This document shows positions 48,590-60,870 of a stretch of 64,000 nucleotides of DNA, one piece after another. The position numbers and the translations under genes are program-made. The stretch comes from Meghimatium bilineatum. Taxonomy: Eukaryota; Mollusca; Gastropoda; Stylommatophora; Philomycidae. Where the stretch lies: contig CM067298.1 in assembly GCA_034231615.1 (NCBI GenBank), positions 49,457,832-49,521,831 of the forward strand, in the 5' to 3' direction. The notes below the pieces were generated by a model. It was not told where the DNA came from and did not search any database. It was given only the letters and a program-made list of their open reading frames with translations. The number at the start of each line of letters is the position of its first letter. Position 1 is the first letter of the stretch.

Positions 48590-49660
48590 ATTTTATCTTT
48601 GATGTCGTCAGTCTATCATCTTATTGGTCTGCCTTTTCTCCTCCCACCAGGAGCTCTACTCTCAAGTATTTGTCTTTCTAAATAGTTTTTTCTCTTTATA
48701 TGATTAAACAGGTGTAGTTTTCATTTTGCTATTGTGTTTAACCAACACTCTGGAATCGTCAATGTGTTTATTATATCTGAGTGTCTCTTTTCTTCCTTCC
48801 ATGGTGTTCTAAGTATCCTTCTGTAGCAATTCACCTCAAAAGGGTTGATTTTCATTGCCGCTGTTTTACTTAAGGTCCAAGTTTCACAGCCGTATATTGC
48901 AAAATTTCGTAGCATTAGCAGTCTCGTTTCTATTTTATTGTTTTCCCATATGTTTTTTCAACCGTGTTAGTCTACAAAATGTCATTGCCAATCTCGTCCA
49001 TACCTCTGCCATGCAGTCGCCTGCACTGTTTATGTTTTCTCTTAAGTATTCGAATTTATCCACATATTCTATCTTAGTATTATCTATTCTGATTTTTGGT
49101 TGTTGTGTATATCTGTTGACGTGATATTTTTGTTTCTTGCTCGTTTATATATATGTTTGTGATTCGCTGTATTTCTTTGTGTATTTTTTTTAGCTGTTCC
49201 GATCCCTTTATATCATTTGAAAGAAGTACAGTGTCCTCTGCGAAGAGTATTTCAAGGATTTCGATGCCACGGATATTTTAAATGTGATAATCAGCGTTGT
49301 GTAAGTCTTCTCTTATATTCCTCATTATATTTGAAGCGTAGATGTTGAACAGGCATGGGAGAGTGTACATCCCTGTCTTACTCCACTCAGAACCTCAAAA
49401 CACTCTGAGAGATCGCCCACTAACTTCACTGCAGCCTTTTGATCTTGGTAAAGTTCCTCTATTAAATTGATCAGATATTTTGGAAAACCCATGCTGTTCA
49501 TTATCTCCCATAGTTTTTGGTGTTGGAAGCAGTCAAATGCTTTTGAGTAATTTATGAAGCACATGTGCAGGCCAGTTGAGAATTCCTTACACGTTTCTAT
49601 AATAAGTAATGACAATATTAGCACCAAATGTGAAAACTGGGACAAATTATCGTTGTCGCT
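48590..49660 (-). pseudogene. LINE reverse transcriptase and C-terminus, decayed
   Basis: In minus-strand order: CFINYSKAFDCFQHQKLWEI (RT palm, F-YSKAFD), DLSECFEVLSGVRQGCTLS (GVRQGC), LFAEDTVLLSNDIKGSEQL (catalytic YADD here FAED), VDKFEYL, then AIYGCETWTLSKTAAMKI, CYRRILRTPW and the tail TDDIKDKMNTSLRNAS. The Ala-Glu-Asp in place of Ala-Asp-Asp and several frame breaks make it inactive. Confidence 0.85.
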
Positions 49661-49689
49661 GTTTTAGATATATAGGTCATTAGAGCGAC

Positions 49690-49775
49690 TTAATGGCATA
49701 GATGATGCTAGAGACTTGATGTTACTTACGGATTTGTCTGGTGTACCACTGGTGAGACCTTCAGAAATTTCACAT
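49690..49775. repeat. Fragment of the SINE-like head (same orientation as 1921)
   Basis: GATGTTACTTACGGATTTGT and CTGGTGTACCACTGGTGAGA match the block at 1921-2000, read on the plus strand. Confidence 0.45.
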
Positions 49776-49999
49776 GTGAAACTTAGAGTACTGTTGTCTT
49801 CTGCCTGCTATGTTTCCATTCCATTTTCCCATGTGTTATATTTCAGTTTCCAGCTTACTGTTTCTGTCTAGTTTGTTTACTCTGCTTTTTCTGTAAGACG
49901 TTGCGGGCATGAATGAAGATGGGTTTTCAGATAATGGCACGATTGGTCTCTACTTGATATTCAATAGTATTATTCTGGGTCTTCCTCTGTATCTTGATG

Positions 50000-50560
50000 T
50001 TTCTATTCATTGTGTATACTCTGAACAATAAGGGTTCATTCTTATTTAGTGTCCGAATCAGTTCAGACTCTGTCTTTCAATATTTTTGACCACTGTTGTT
50101 GTTCCAACAGTTCTTGTAATCTTTTCACTCCTCACATGATCTTTTCTTGTTCTGTTTCTTGGGTTTCTTAGACATCTCATTTCATGTGTTGTAAACTGTC
50201 TCTCATGTTCTCTAGTTAGTTTCCATGTTTGACTTTGATAGCACAATGTTGGTATGGAAATTGAATTTATGATATGAATTTTGCCAAATTTGCCATTGGG
50301 ATAGGTTTGTTGTTTTTTTAAATCAAATTCGTCTACGTTCATATTGTACATAGTCGGAATTTTTAATTCTTATCTTAAATTATGTTTATTCTTCCGTGGT
50401 CCGTAAAAATGTTCCCCAGATATTTAAATCTCTGCACTTGTTTCAGTAGTTGATCATTTAACTTTATTGTATTGGGTTCTGCGCTTATAAACACTAATTT
50501 TGGTTTTTTTCCTGTATTGATCATAATGTTGTATATAACGCAGCTTTATTTGAGTATGTT
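50000..50560 (-). pseudogene. LINE RT thumb and C-terminal relic
   Basis: Minus strand: LNDQLLKQVQRFKYLGNIFT (the VQ-FKYLG motif), then SISIPTLCYQSQTWKLTREH (the P-LLYGSETW motif) and HEMRCLRNPRNRTRKDHVRS. Different from the 48590 relic and upstream of it in the same orientation. Confidence 0.75.
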
Positions 50561-52000
50561 TATTTGATCTATCAACTCCACACTTGTACTGTGGAGTTAG
50601 CACTGATGGTCAGCAAAGAGTAGTTTAGTTAGGTCATTTGGATAGTAAGCATCTGGTGGTGTTTGTATTGCTCTGGTAATATTATTCATATACATAATGT
50701 GATAAGACAATAATGTGATACGACACCGCCGTTTCTTACTCTTGATGTTACTGAAAACCACTGTGTAAGTATTACACTTATCTAATTTCGCATACACAAT
50801 CTTTGTGGCTCTAATGCAGCCCACTTGTTGCGATATGTCGGCCTTTCGGCATGACACATCCGACTTCAGCATGGTTTTGGGTCACTTATTTCCAACTTGT
50901 TGAAAATTGGAAAATATATAGACCTATACCTAATTGTTGTTAGGGAAAAATAACAGCTGAATTACTAAAATATTCTAAAAACTGATAAAAGTGACATATA
51001 AAATTAAGTGACATAAAAATTGACATGTAAACATATTTATTAGGTAGAGTGTTTTCTCTTTATCTGTAAAAGCAATATTTATTACCGTTTCGCGTTTGCA
51101 TTGTAAAAAGCACAATTTAATAGATAGTCTCCGAGAGCGTATCAATTTTAATTTAAAGTGAATTTTCAAAATTCACAATCGAGATTACCTATGTATGCAC
51201 ATGTTGTTTTTTTTCTCAGCTTACAAATAATGTGCTTACATTACAATCCGTTCACTCTATTAAAATATATATTTATGTCATCATGAGCTCACGCTTAGCC
51301 ACTTTCCAATTTCATTAACATTACTGTGACTACAAAAACATACATACAGTATTGAAGATGTTTTTATGGCGGTCCGAGAAAACAATCCTATGGCTAGTGT
51401 TGCAACATACTTGATTCCAGATACGACGTTCACTAAAACAAAATAATTTTAAACTGATATGACAGGTATGAGGCAAATCCGTTTTGGAAGTGAAAATATT
51501 ATTGATAAACAATGTTATCTTACATAAGAACATATGATTGTATTTCTATCAATAAACTCACCATGTTCTCATTCTAGTAAAAGTATATATCTGAGTTAGT
51601 GTAGATAAGCGACAGTAACTAAATTGCAATACTAACGATAAAAGGTGATGCGAATCACAAAGACAGACGTGATGGATGACACATGCTGCAAAAACAAAAA
51701 ATGAATCTGACTGATGAAATAACAAACTTCTGCTCGATTTTAATTACAAGTTACTGGAAAAATAGAGAGCGGTTACATAGAAAAATAACACTTGAAATTA
51801 CAACCGTCTACTTCACCATTTAAGATTTTCCATGAAACACTTTCGTTATGGAATGTTTCAGATGAATTCCATTTAGGTATACACAATATGGAAAACAATT
51901 GGAAAGGTTGTAGGTCATATATCAATACTTCTATGTGTGTGTTATCAAGATGTGTTTACTACGAACATGTGTGGTTCCTGTGTCGACATATGGATGTGAA
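50561..52000. other. No gene recognised; one core-repeat fragment
   Basis: At 50815-50875 lies GGCATGACACATCCGACTTC, the same core as at 31322. The remainder is AT-rich with no motif. Confidence 0.4.
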
Positions 52001-52009
52001 GTGTTGACA

Positions 52010-52415
52010 CTAAATAAAACAGTGGCCAAGATAATATCATTTTAACTTAAGTTCTATAGAAGAGTTCTGAGAATACCATGGACAGCAAGGAAAGCAAACC
52101 AGGAGGTTTTAAGAACAATTAACGTCCAGGAAGACTAGCTTCTGAACACCATATTAAAGAAAGGCAAGTTTTTTTTTCGGTCACATTAAGAGACACGACG
52201 GCATGGAGAGAGTTTTACTGGAGGGGATGATTGAAGACAATAGGAAGAAAGGCCTGCAAGATGCCATTGGATAAAAGGCATTCAACAATGCTTGCGCATG
52301 TCACTAAAAGATGAAGGATAAATTATTCAAGACCGCGAAGAATTCAAGATATAAATAGGGAAGACTACGTTCTGGAAAGAATATGTCACATGCCAATGGG
52401 CGTGGTAACCAATTT
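52010..52415 (+). pseudogene. LINE C-terminal relic
   Basis: Reads FYRRVLRIPWTARKANQEVL, GHIKRHDGMERVLLEGMIED, KKGLQDAIG stop, ending RSGKNMSHANG. Same family as 34060 and 48590 (the ending resembles SGKNMSH / WKEYVT-H variants). Stops throughout. Confidence 0.75.
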
Positions 52416-54190
52416 CTCTATAATATTTTTTTAAAGGGGAATAAGTTTATTTAGCCAGAAAACTGAATGGGTAAGTCAACGAATGTCGTATCGATATTGA
52501 ATATATCCTTTTAGAAAGCTAACACAAATTAAAGTAAATAGAAAAACATTTACATTGTAAAAAATGCTTAACCGATTTGTGTCATGAAATTGTTGGCAAC
52601 AATTATTTTTACAAAATTTAAATACAAGCAGAATAGCATATGCATCGTGTATAGTACTGACTAGTTCTGGGATCTGCCAAGAAACATCCGATTTTAAATG
52701 GAAACAACTCTAAAAATGGTTAATACAATAGTGACTAATACATTTATAATAGAAAACTCTATATCAGGTTGCGACAAGTCAGACACGTTGGAGCTGACAG
52801 GTCAAAAATGCAACGAAAAAAGGCGATGAGAGTCGAGAGCGACGCGAAATCGAATGTTTACATCTAGAGAAGGTACAGTACACAAGAAACAAAAAATAGA
52901 GAAAAACATAACATGCAAGTATATTAAAATAAATTAAAACTCTTATCTAACTCAGGCGAATACTAAGGGGTCCGAAATAGCTTGGGAAAAGGAAATCCAA
53001 AGTAAGACTGGGATGTCAATACAGTAACTCATGACAAGTGACTAGAATCAGCGGTTCTCAAAACATAAAAGCACGGACCGAACAACCGAAAAGGGAAAGA
53101 GACAGAGAAAAAATACAAGCGAGAGAGAGAATGATAGAGAACGAGAGAGAGAGATAGAGAGGGAGAAGATATAGAACAAAGTATAAACAATAATTTTGTG
53201 AAGTGCGCTGACAAAAGCAATCTTCAGATTGAAGACCAATTTTTCTATGCATGTTAGGTGATAACGCTTACAGATGATCTCTAAAATTAAATTTCTGAAC
53301 TTTCACGTGAAGTTCTTGATAGTAAGCACGAATAGCAAATTTAGCTACGGGGAAGTGAACCATATTGGTTGCCGATAATGAACAACAGGTGTCGGAAAGG
53401 CAAGTCACAGTGTGCGATGGAATGTAGTAGGTCTTACGATGCGGAAAAACAGCCTGGTCTCTATTTGTGCTTGTTTCTTTTTAATTGTAATATTCTACCC
53501 ATGTTAAAAACTGTTAAAACCATCACGCTCTGATCTGACTTATCTAGGCTGGACGGTAGAACCACAGTTTCCCAAAATTTTGTCTGAATCCTTCAGTGAT
53601 TGAGAGATGCCTTCAAGAAATCGTCCAATCGATTACATCTGGCTTCTGCTTGAACGATTAGCTTCTCACAGTTCACCGTAGAACAGTATCTCTTGAAGAC
53701 TGTATCCCTCAAACCGACGATGTGACGGACTCAACAAAGTTGAGACTTGATCAATAAGGCGTATATGTGTTTCATTATAGTGTTTTCGAGCATTTTTTTC
53801 CGTTGTTCGAATTTGGACATCGCTATGGACGCCAAAATTTTGCCAATAGTACAAGAATGATATCTTATTAAATATGTACATCCCCTAACATCCCTATGTA
53901 GAATCATCCACTTTTGAACAATATGAAGGAACGTTAATTAAATAAAGGTCCTCAATCTATGTGGCTAGGATCTTTTTTATTAATCTTTCCTTTCTCAGTT
54001 AGTGTCGACGGACGTGATTCATATAGCGCCAGCCATACTTTGCTGTACCATTATACGCCATTGGATTGTAGGCCTATATCTTTAAAGTTCATCGATACAT
54101 CTGGTGGATATAATTTTATTCAGACGACACCAGAGAAAATGCAGTAAAAACGTGCAGCATATGGTGTGTTCACAATGTAATGAAGGTAAA
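52416..54190. other. No gene recognised; purine-rich tract
   Basis: GAGA-rich low-complexity sequence at 53078-53170. Three overlapping minus frames across it are artefacts. Otherwise AT-rich. Confidence 0.4.
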
Positions 54191-54199
54191 AGTTAAATT

Positions 54200-54480
54200 A
54201 ATTTAAAAAAAGTAAAGTTAACCCATAAAAGTTGTCTGCCGTATGAGTGTTAGATGTTAGAGTTCTCACATTTCAGTGGTTCTTCTATATAAGGGCGGTA
54301 GGCATCTCCTCTCCCTCGCAGTATTTACTTTCCAGACTGATCCGATACCCAATTCAGGCTGCATCGACATGGGAGCCGTTACGGTCTGAAACAAATTCCC
54401 ACCTCAACTGGGGAATGAGTCCAGAACCATTCATATGTGAAGCCAGTGCACCAACAATTGCGCTGCGCAGTTGTTACATG
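54200..54480 (-). repeat. tRNA-derived SINE, full minus-strand copy
   Basis: The reverse complement begins around CAGCGCAATTGTTGGTGCAC, then CATATGAATGGTTCTGG, and carries ACTGCGAGGGAGAGGAGATG and AATGTGAGAACTCTAACATC, colinear with 36497-36755. The 132-codon plus-strand frame at 54247-54645 runs antisense through it and is not a gene. Confidence 0.75.
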
Positions 54481-54711
54481 TTGAAAGTTATAAAATTAAA
54501 ATACATAAACACAAATGACACAAACTCGATTTCTGGACAATACTATTCCTACCAATCGTTATTCCTTGGACAGATCTGTGCTGAACAAACGATGACAAGG
54601 GGCAATGAAATGCATTTTTTAAAATATTGTAATGAAGTGTGTTAAAACGAATTTACGAAAATAAAAGATGAGAAATCTTAAAACAGGAAGGACCACTGGA
54701 CGTGGAAACAG

Positions 54712-54719
54712 TGTATGAT
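54712..54719. repeat. Target-site duplication, left copy (hAT)
   Basis: TGTATGAT, identical to 57192-57199. Confidence 0.9.
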
Positions 54720-57191
54720 CAGTGCCGGCTTTACGTATAAGCTAAACAAGCTATAGCTCAGGACCCCCACTGTTTTGGGGACCCCCAAACAATTATATTT
54801 GGCACTGACATCATGACATCTAGTTGTATAGAATCTACTTCAACGAATTTTGCAACCAATATTAAGACTTAAAAATCAGAGAGTAGTAGAAGCACAGACG
54901 ATTCATAATATAAAAACAAACATAATGATGTTGGGCTATGGGGTGATTTAAGTAAAGATGAGATGTTATACTGTGTAGAAAAAGGTCCGTCAGAATGTCA
55001 GCACTCAAATAGCTCATTTAAAAAATATAAAAAGCTTTTTAAAACCAAGACAGATATTGCTCAAAATGTGTGTTCTACCCCAAACGGGCTAATAGTGAAA
55101 CATATTGCAGAGAATAGTTAATATATTCGCAAGGAACTGGTCGTGTATACTGTTTTGTGTGTAAACTCTTTTCAAAATCTTCTACACCATTATCATCCGA
55201 TGGATTATGTCATTAGCGCAACACCTATTTAGTTCAAAGTCATAAAAACTGTGTAGACCATAGAACAACTTCGGTAACATATTAGACGTGGCTCAACAAT
55301 TGACTGCCAACTAGCAGAACATTTAAATAATAAACGGTAGTACTGGAAGGATGTTCTAGAACGAGGTTTGGCAGTCATAATTAAGACAAGATATCTTTTA
55401 AGAACTGCAGGGTACTCTAGTTTATCTGTAGATTCCACTCCAGACCGGTCTCATTTTGATTATCTCACTGTTATTGTGAGGTATGTTTCACCAGAAGATG
55501 GGCTCCACATTGAACGTTTTCTAACTTTCCTAGGGACGTGTAGCCACACAGGGGAAAGTATGGTTAAACTAGTGCCCAACCACCTTACAAATGAGTGCAA
55601 AATATATTTTAGTAAGTGTCGAGGCAAGCCATGCGATAATGCTGCCAATATGTCTGGTAAGTACAAGGGTATACAAGAAATACTATTGAAGATTAACAAG
55701 TATGCTATGTATATTCCATGTGCTGGTCATTCCCTGAATCTTGTTTATAGAACAGCACTTGACTGTTGTTTAGATGCAGTAAACGTTTTTAAAATTCCTC
55801 AAGAAATATATAATTTCTTTTCCTCATCTAACATAGATGGGCAGTACTGTTGTCATTCTTTAAAGATGTTTCAAAAGTTTCAAAGTCTTTGTCAAAGACT
55901 AGATGGGAAGCACATTCAATGATCACAAGTGCAATATTTGATAGTTACGATGGAATAATTTCTGCATTGCGTCAGTTGCATATTGATACTACAGAAAAAG
56001 GCGAAACAAGAAAACAAGCCATACACATTTTGAATAAAATGGAGGAATTTTAATTTATGGTAATGTTATAATTGTGGAGTTACTTGTTGGACGAATTTCA
56101 CAAGACTATTCAATCACTGCAAGACCCCCAAATTATTCTTGATGTATGTAATAAATTGTATGCTTTACTTTTGGATTTTGTTATAGGTTCCAGGTTCGAT
56201 CATTTTGAATAAAAAACAAAGGAAAAATTGTCTGATGTTGATTACAAGAAAATCTGATATAGAAAAGGCATATCAATTATGATGTAGATGATGTTTTAAT
56301 GAACCTTGAGCAAAGAAACAAGTTCAGAATTAAAACATTTATACATGTGACGGGTACATTATAGTCAAGTATGGCACAGAGGGCCTCAGTATACAATGAT
56401 GATGCAAACAAGTTATCATTCTTAACAAAATTAGAAGCTACAGAAGAAGAGATTTGTGAAGGAGTTAGTACTTTATGCCAAACATATCCTGAAGATGTGG
56501 ATATGAATCTTGTAGGAGAAATCCAAAATGTTCATCAGTATCTTAGAGACATTGTCAAGCCTATGGTTCAACGGAACATGATAGTCAGACACATCAGGAT
56601 CTGTATAGGGTAATATTTGACGATCGTGTCCAATCAACATTCCCTAATGTAGAAGCAGTTTTGAGATTGTTTCTTAGTAAGATGGTTGCAAATTTCTCTG
56701 GCGAAAGATCTTTTTCTCAGTTGAAGAGGATAAAAAGTGAATTTAGAACATAAATGACTCAAGATAAATTACATTTCCCCAATCTCATGTGCATAGAAAG
56801 TGACAAACTACGCAGTTTATCATTTGATGATGTCATCAGTGACTGGTATGGCAAATGCAAGAAAGAAAATATTTGTTTAATATAATTCCTTAATCCTTAT
56901 GACATGTTTCAAGATATCAAATAATAAGCCTTTGTACATTGTTATTTTTAAAAGAACATTTGTTTCTTTTTACCAGTCTTAATTTTTAAATATGTTATGA
57001 GTAAATGTGATTTTTAGTTAAAGATTTATTATTTTACTATGCAATATACGTACTACTTAACTGTATTTCAGTTTAACTCTCTAGGCATCTGAAAATCATA
57101 TTTGACACTGATATATAATCTGGACTTATAAAGGGCCAAATATATATCAAATATCTGAGGGACTTATCTATCATGTCTAAATCCAGCCCTG
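54720..57191 (+). mobile_element. Complete hAT element of the ZMYM1-like type, decayed
   Basis: A 2472-bp element. The left terminus CAGTGCCGGCTTTA and the reversed right terminus CAGGGCTGGATTTA agree at 11 of 14 bases, and perfect 8-bp duplications flank it. Inside, a plus-strand transposase is broken into several frames. ZMYM1-like and hAT proteins share this architecture: a TTF-type zinc finger, an RNase H-fold catalytic core and a C-terminal hAT dimerisation domain. Confidence 0.9.
55080..56885 (+). pseudogene. hAT transposase pseudogene (ZMYM1/TTF zinc finger type)
   Basis: Pieces in order: RKELVVYTVLCVNSF (remnant of the TTF-type zinc finger), RGSTIDCQLAEHLNN then YWKDVLER, a 184-codon open frame at 55368-55922 with SVDSTPDRSHFDYLTVIVRY (first catalytic Asp), CDNAANMSGKYKGIQEIL (second catalytic Asp) and CAGHSLNLVY. 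A frameshift near 55860 follows, then SLSKTRWEAHSMI, an 80-codon piece at 56371-56613, and FPNVEAVLRLFLSKMVANFS with GERSFSQLKRIKSEFRT (hAT dimerisation domain). About 100 residues between the VLER segment and SVDSTPD appear deleted. Many stops: not functional. Confidence 0.85.
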
Positions 57192-57199
57192 TGTATGAT
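57192..57199. repeat. Target-site duplication, right copy (hAT)
   Basis: TGTATGAT, directly after the element end CCAGCCCTG. Confidence 0.9.
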
Positions 57200-57755
57200 G
57201 GTTGATTGATGTAATCAAATAACAGCTGGGATGAGGAAATATTCTCATCTCCTGTCACGGAAATGTGTTATCACTTTATTCATTTATTCATTAAGTTCCG
57301 TCACCGCAACGAAGGTTGTTACATTATGATGATACAGCCCACAGATAATACGATTTTCTCACGATTGCACTCTGTCATGCTGCGTAGGTTTCCATTGAAT
57401 TGCACCTTTATGTTATCTGATATATGTTTTTGCTGGGATTTTTTTACAAGAGCTTGTACACGATTATACGGCACCATTTCTTTGATTATCCAAGCACATG
57501 GGCATCTGGTAAAATAACGCAAAGTGTCAGCTGTGTCTTTTCGTGTGACCAATAATGTCCAGTTCATTGTTTCAGGACTTTCCGCATATGTGGTTACATT
57601 CTGTATGTATTAGAGATCGCGGTGTAGCCATGCGAATTTCCTGATACAACACTGAGACATGATTAACAACTGTCAGTGAGAACGCAAGGGCTAGTGGTTA
57701 AATGGAGATTTTTCAAAAGTCGACTAAGAGTAATATTTAACAACGAAAGAAAAAA
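57200..57755. other. No recognised feature
   Basis: Moderate AT content; overlapping frames on both strands at 57263-57567 have no motif. Confidence 0.3.
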
Positions 57756-57989
57756 AAACAACATATGAAATGTGCTACAATCAACATCTGTGGAATAAAA
57801 AATACGATACAAGACTTGATCGATGAAATGGAAAGGAGAAACATAAAAATAATAGGACTAGTAGATATGAGTATTAAAGACATCCCTTTTAAGAAATTAT
57901 ATCAAAATTACGCCCGTGTGTTGCAGGGGCCCGAAAGGGGAACAAAGAATAGCAGCACTGTTTACCTTCCACGCATGTCGTAAATGGCG

Positions 57990-58195
57990 ACTAAGGAGGT
58001 TATGGGATGGGGTTGGCTGTCCCATCCGATATAGGGTCAGTGACCAACATCCGTGCTGAAGTCGGATTTGTCAGGCCGAAAGGCGCAGACATCGCAGCAG
58101 TGCTGTAAACTATGCCACAACGCATTCCGTTCTCCGGACTACATCCTGCTAATCTGCAGGTGTTTGAGAACGAACACAGAAGAAGAAGAATATTA
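57990..58195 (-). repeat. Dispersed repeat with the conserved CATCCGACTTC core
   Basis: The reverse strand carries GCCTTTCGGCCTGACAAATC directly followed by CGACTTCAGCAC, matching 50835-50870. Ends in AGAAGAAGAAGAA on the plus strand. Inserted between endonuclease segments of a LINE. Confidence 0.55.
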
Positions 58196-58246
58196 AAATT
58201 ACACGTTCCTATACAGTGGATGTGACACAGTTTCAAGAGCAAAGCA

Positions 58247-58600
58247 CGGGAGTGTTTTTTCATAGACCCGATATTTGCTATGAACATAGTTCTAGTTTCA
58301 CATACAACTTTTTCATAGACTCAATATTTGCTATGTACATAGTTCTAGTTACACATACAACTTTTTCATAGACTCAATATTTGCTATGTACATAGTTCTA
58401 GTTACACATACAACTTTTTCATAGACTCAATATTTGCTATGAACATAGTTCTAGTTACACATACAACTTTTTCATAGACTCAATATTTGCTATGTACATA
58501 GTTCTAGTTGCACATCAAACTTTTTCATAGACCCGATATTTGCTATGAACATAGTTCTAGTTACACATCAAACTTTTTCATACACCCGATAATTTTCATT
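58247..58600. repeat. 53-bp minisatellite, seven units
   Basis: The CATAGAC block starts at 58261, 58314, 58367, 58420, 58473, 58526 and (as CATACAC) 58579, an exact 53-bp step. Units contain CAATATTTGCTATGTACATA and AGTTCTAGTTACAC. The central four are almost identical and the outer ones diverge. Confidence 0.95.
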
Positions 58601-60340
58601 AACCCGCTAAGGACCTAGTTCTAGTTACAAATCAGAATGAACGATCAATGTTTGGTCACGATTAAAACAGACCAGGTAAACAGAACATGTATACAGATAG
58701 GCCTATGCCCGATGTAACACACCAAACAAAGAAAACTAAAGAGATAATTTTTTTGAGGATGTAAACTGAGTAAGAAATAACAGCAACAATGAAAATATAT
58801 GTATTTTCGTAGATGTCAACGCACATCTTGGCGCAAATAGAGAAGGACTAGAGAATTATAAAGGGCTTGTCGGCGACACAAGAAACGCGATTAGCGATAA
58901 TGGTTATAAACTAATATATCACTAATACATGCATCCAGTACAACCTCTTTATAACGAAGACCTTCTTTAAACATAGACAGTCACAAGTATACACATGGTA
59001 TAAATGGAACAGCGTGGAATACAAGAGCCAGATAGACTTCATACCCACAAAAAGAAACAATAGAAGAAAAATAGCAAGCGCACAAGTAATACCTAACATG
59101 TGTGCAGACACTGGCTATAAGGCAGTATTATTAACAGTAAAAACAAACAGAGTAAAAATAAGATGCACAAGAAAATATAAAAAGCACCAAGGGCAACTAG
59201 ATATGCAGAAATTTGGAGAACTAAACATACGCGAAAAAATATATTCAGGAAGTTAACGAAGAATTTACAAAGCTAAAAGAAAACAACCAACACATAGCAG
59301 AAGAATAGAAATATGTTTTTTTAAATGCCATCAAACAAACAGCAGGAAACATGTGGATATAAAAACCATAAAGGCACGAAACAAAAAATAACAGATTGGT
59401 GGACAGAAGAGGTAATAAACGCAATAAATTATTAAAACAAAGGGCAAGAAATGGGCAACAATCAGCAAAATACGAACATTACTTAGCATACAAGACAGCA
59501 AAGATTAGCACCAAGAAAATCATCAAGTGTATAAAAATTAAGTCATGACAAGAATATGGAAAAATGCTTAACAATGATAGACAAAAGGCACCAAAGATGT
59601 TATACAAGAAAGTACAAAACACGAAAAGTAAAAAATACACTTATGAACCAACAGAAATAATCAACAATGAACACGGCAACATACTAAATATGTCCCATGT
59701 ACTCACGGGAAGTTAGAAAAAAATACTTCTATCAACTGTTAAACTTAAAGGAAGGACAAGTGATTACAACAATAAATAAAATAGAAGAATACCTAGAACC
59801 ATAGATCCTGAAATCCGAAAATTAAGACGCAGTTAAACATGTACCAAATAACAAAGCACCAGGAATAAACGGCATACCAATAGAACTAATAAAAGTGCTA
59901 CCAGTGACAGGTATAAAGTGGCTACACATATTGTTGAATGTGATATCCAAGACAAAAAAGACACTACATTAATGTAATACCGCGGTGATTTTTCCCATCT
60001 GGAAGAAAAATGTTGGTGAAATTAAAAGCTGTACAGATGCAATATTCTCCCTCAAACAGCTTTCAGAAAAAGCAACATAACATAAACAAGACTTATATTT
60101 ACTCATAAAAGACTTATACAAACAACAAAATACTAAATCTAATGTAGAATTAATCAGAAATGCTGGAGTAAATAAAGAGACAAATTATAACAACAGAGAA
60201 AGACACTAAAGAATCACAAGGCATGTGATGAAAAGAGCACAGCTGAAGATTTAGTCACTACCGGAAATATTAAGGGGATCATGTATCAAGAAAGAAAGAA
60301 AGGGAGAAGCAACTGGATCTATTTAGTAATAGTATGTAAG

Positions 60341-60610
60341 AAAGTCACCAACTAAACATTTTACAATACAGGTAACTGTTGTAAAGAAACATTACTTAAC
60401 AAAACTTGACAAGACACACTTTATTGGTTTGTATTTGACATGAAATGTATCATTTTATAAGTTCATTCTACCTTTCATATTTTCCTAGGTACCTCGTGTC
60501 TGCAGATACCATTTTCTAGGTACCATGTGTCAGCAGGTATCATTTTTTAGGTACATTTCCTAGGTACCATGCATATCGCGTGATTACTACACACGTTATA
60601 TTGTCTGAAT
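60341..60610. other. No gene; short repeats of TAGGTACCATG
   Basis: Between 60486 and 60572 the block CTAGGTACC or TAGGTAC recurs four times, a small tandem duplication. Nothing else seen. Confidence 0.4.
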
Positions 60611-60616
60611 ATATCA

Positions 60617-60870
60617 AGTTAGTTGGTTGCTTATCCAGCGGCACATAGGCATATCGCTTTTGCCCAATGCTATTATGTTATTCCATCAGGCAACTGTGAA
60701 TTTTATCACCATTTTTGCATTGGATCATTATTGTAGGTATTGAAAACGAATGTTCAGTTGTGTGGCTGTTTGGTAGTGATCGTGTCGTAACATATTTAAA
60801 ATTAGCTGAATGCAGTTGGCCAGAAAGCAATTTCAACCTACTGTTCTACTAAAGTAATGCTCATAGACTT
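60617..60870 (+). repeat. Diverged copy of the repeat at 1381
   Basis: GTTGGTTGCTTATCCAGCGG at the start and AAGCAATTTCAACCTACTGT near the end parallel 1390-1570. An unrelated stretch sits between. Confidence 0.5.

Larger units (their letters stand above)
57765..60340 (+). pseudogene. LINE with endonuclease and RT relics, nested insertions
   Basis: Starts MKCATINICGIKNTIQDLID (endonuclease first strand with Asn). It is interrupted by a repeat (57990-58195) and a 53-bp satellite (58247-58600). It resumes as CIFVDVNAHLGANREGLENY (GDFNAH motif) and TWYKWNSVEYKSQIDFI-like (the QIDYI motif), then DTGYKAVLLTVK, where SDHY is normal. RT start: KHVPNNKAPGINGIPIELIK (NNKAPG-DGIP-E). The RT palm is deleted, with a jump to an AT-rich C-terminal part. 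Base composition is extremely A-rich, which with stops makes the frame patchy. Confidence 0.75.

Noticed and set aside
54247-54645. 132-codon plus-strand frame
   Set aside because: Antisense to a tRNA-derived SINE copy; no motif.
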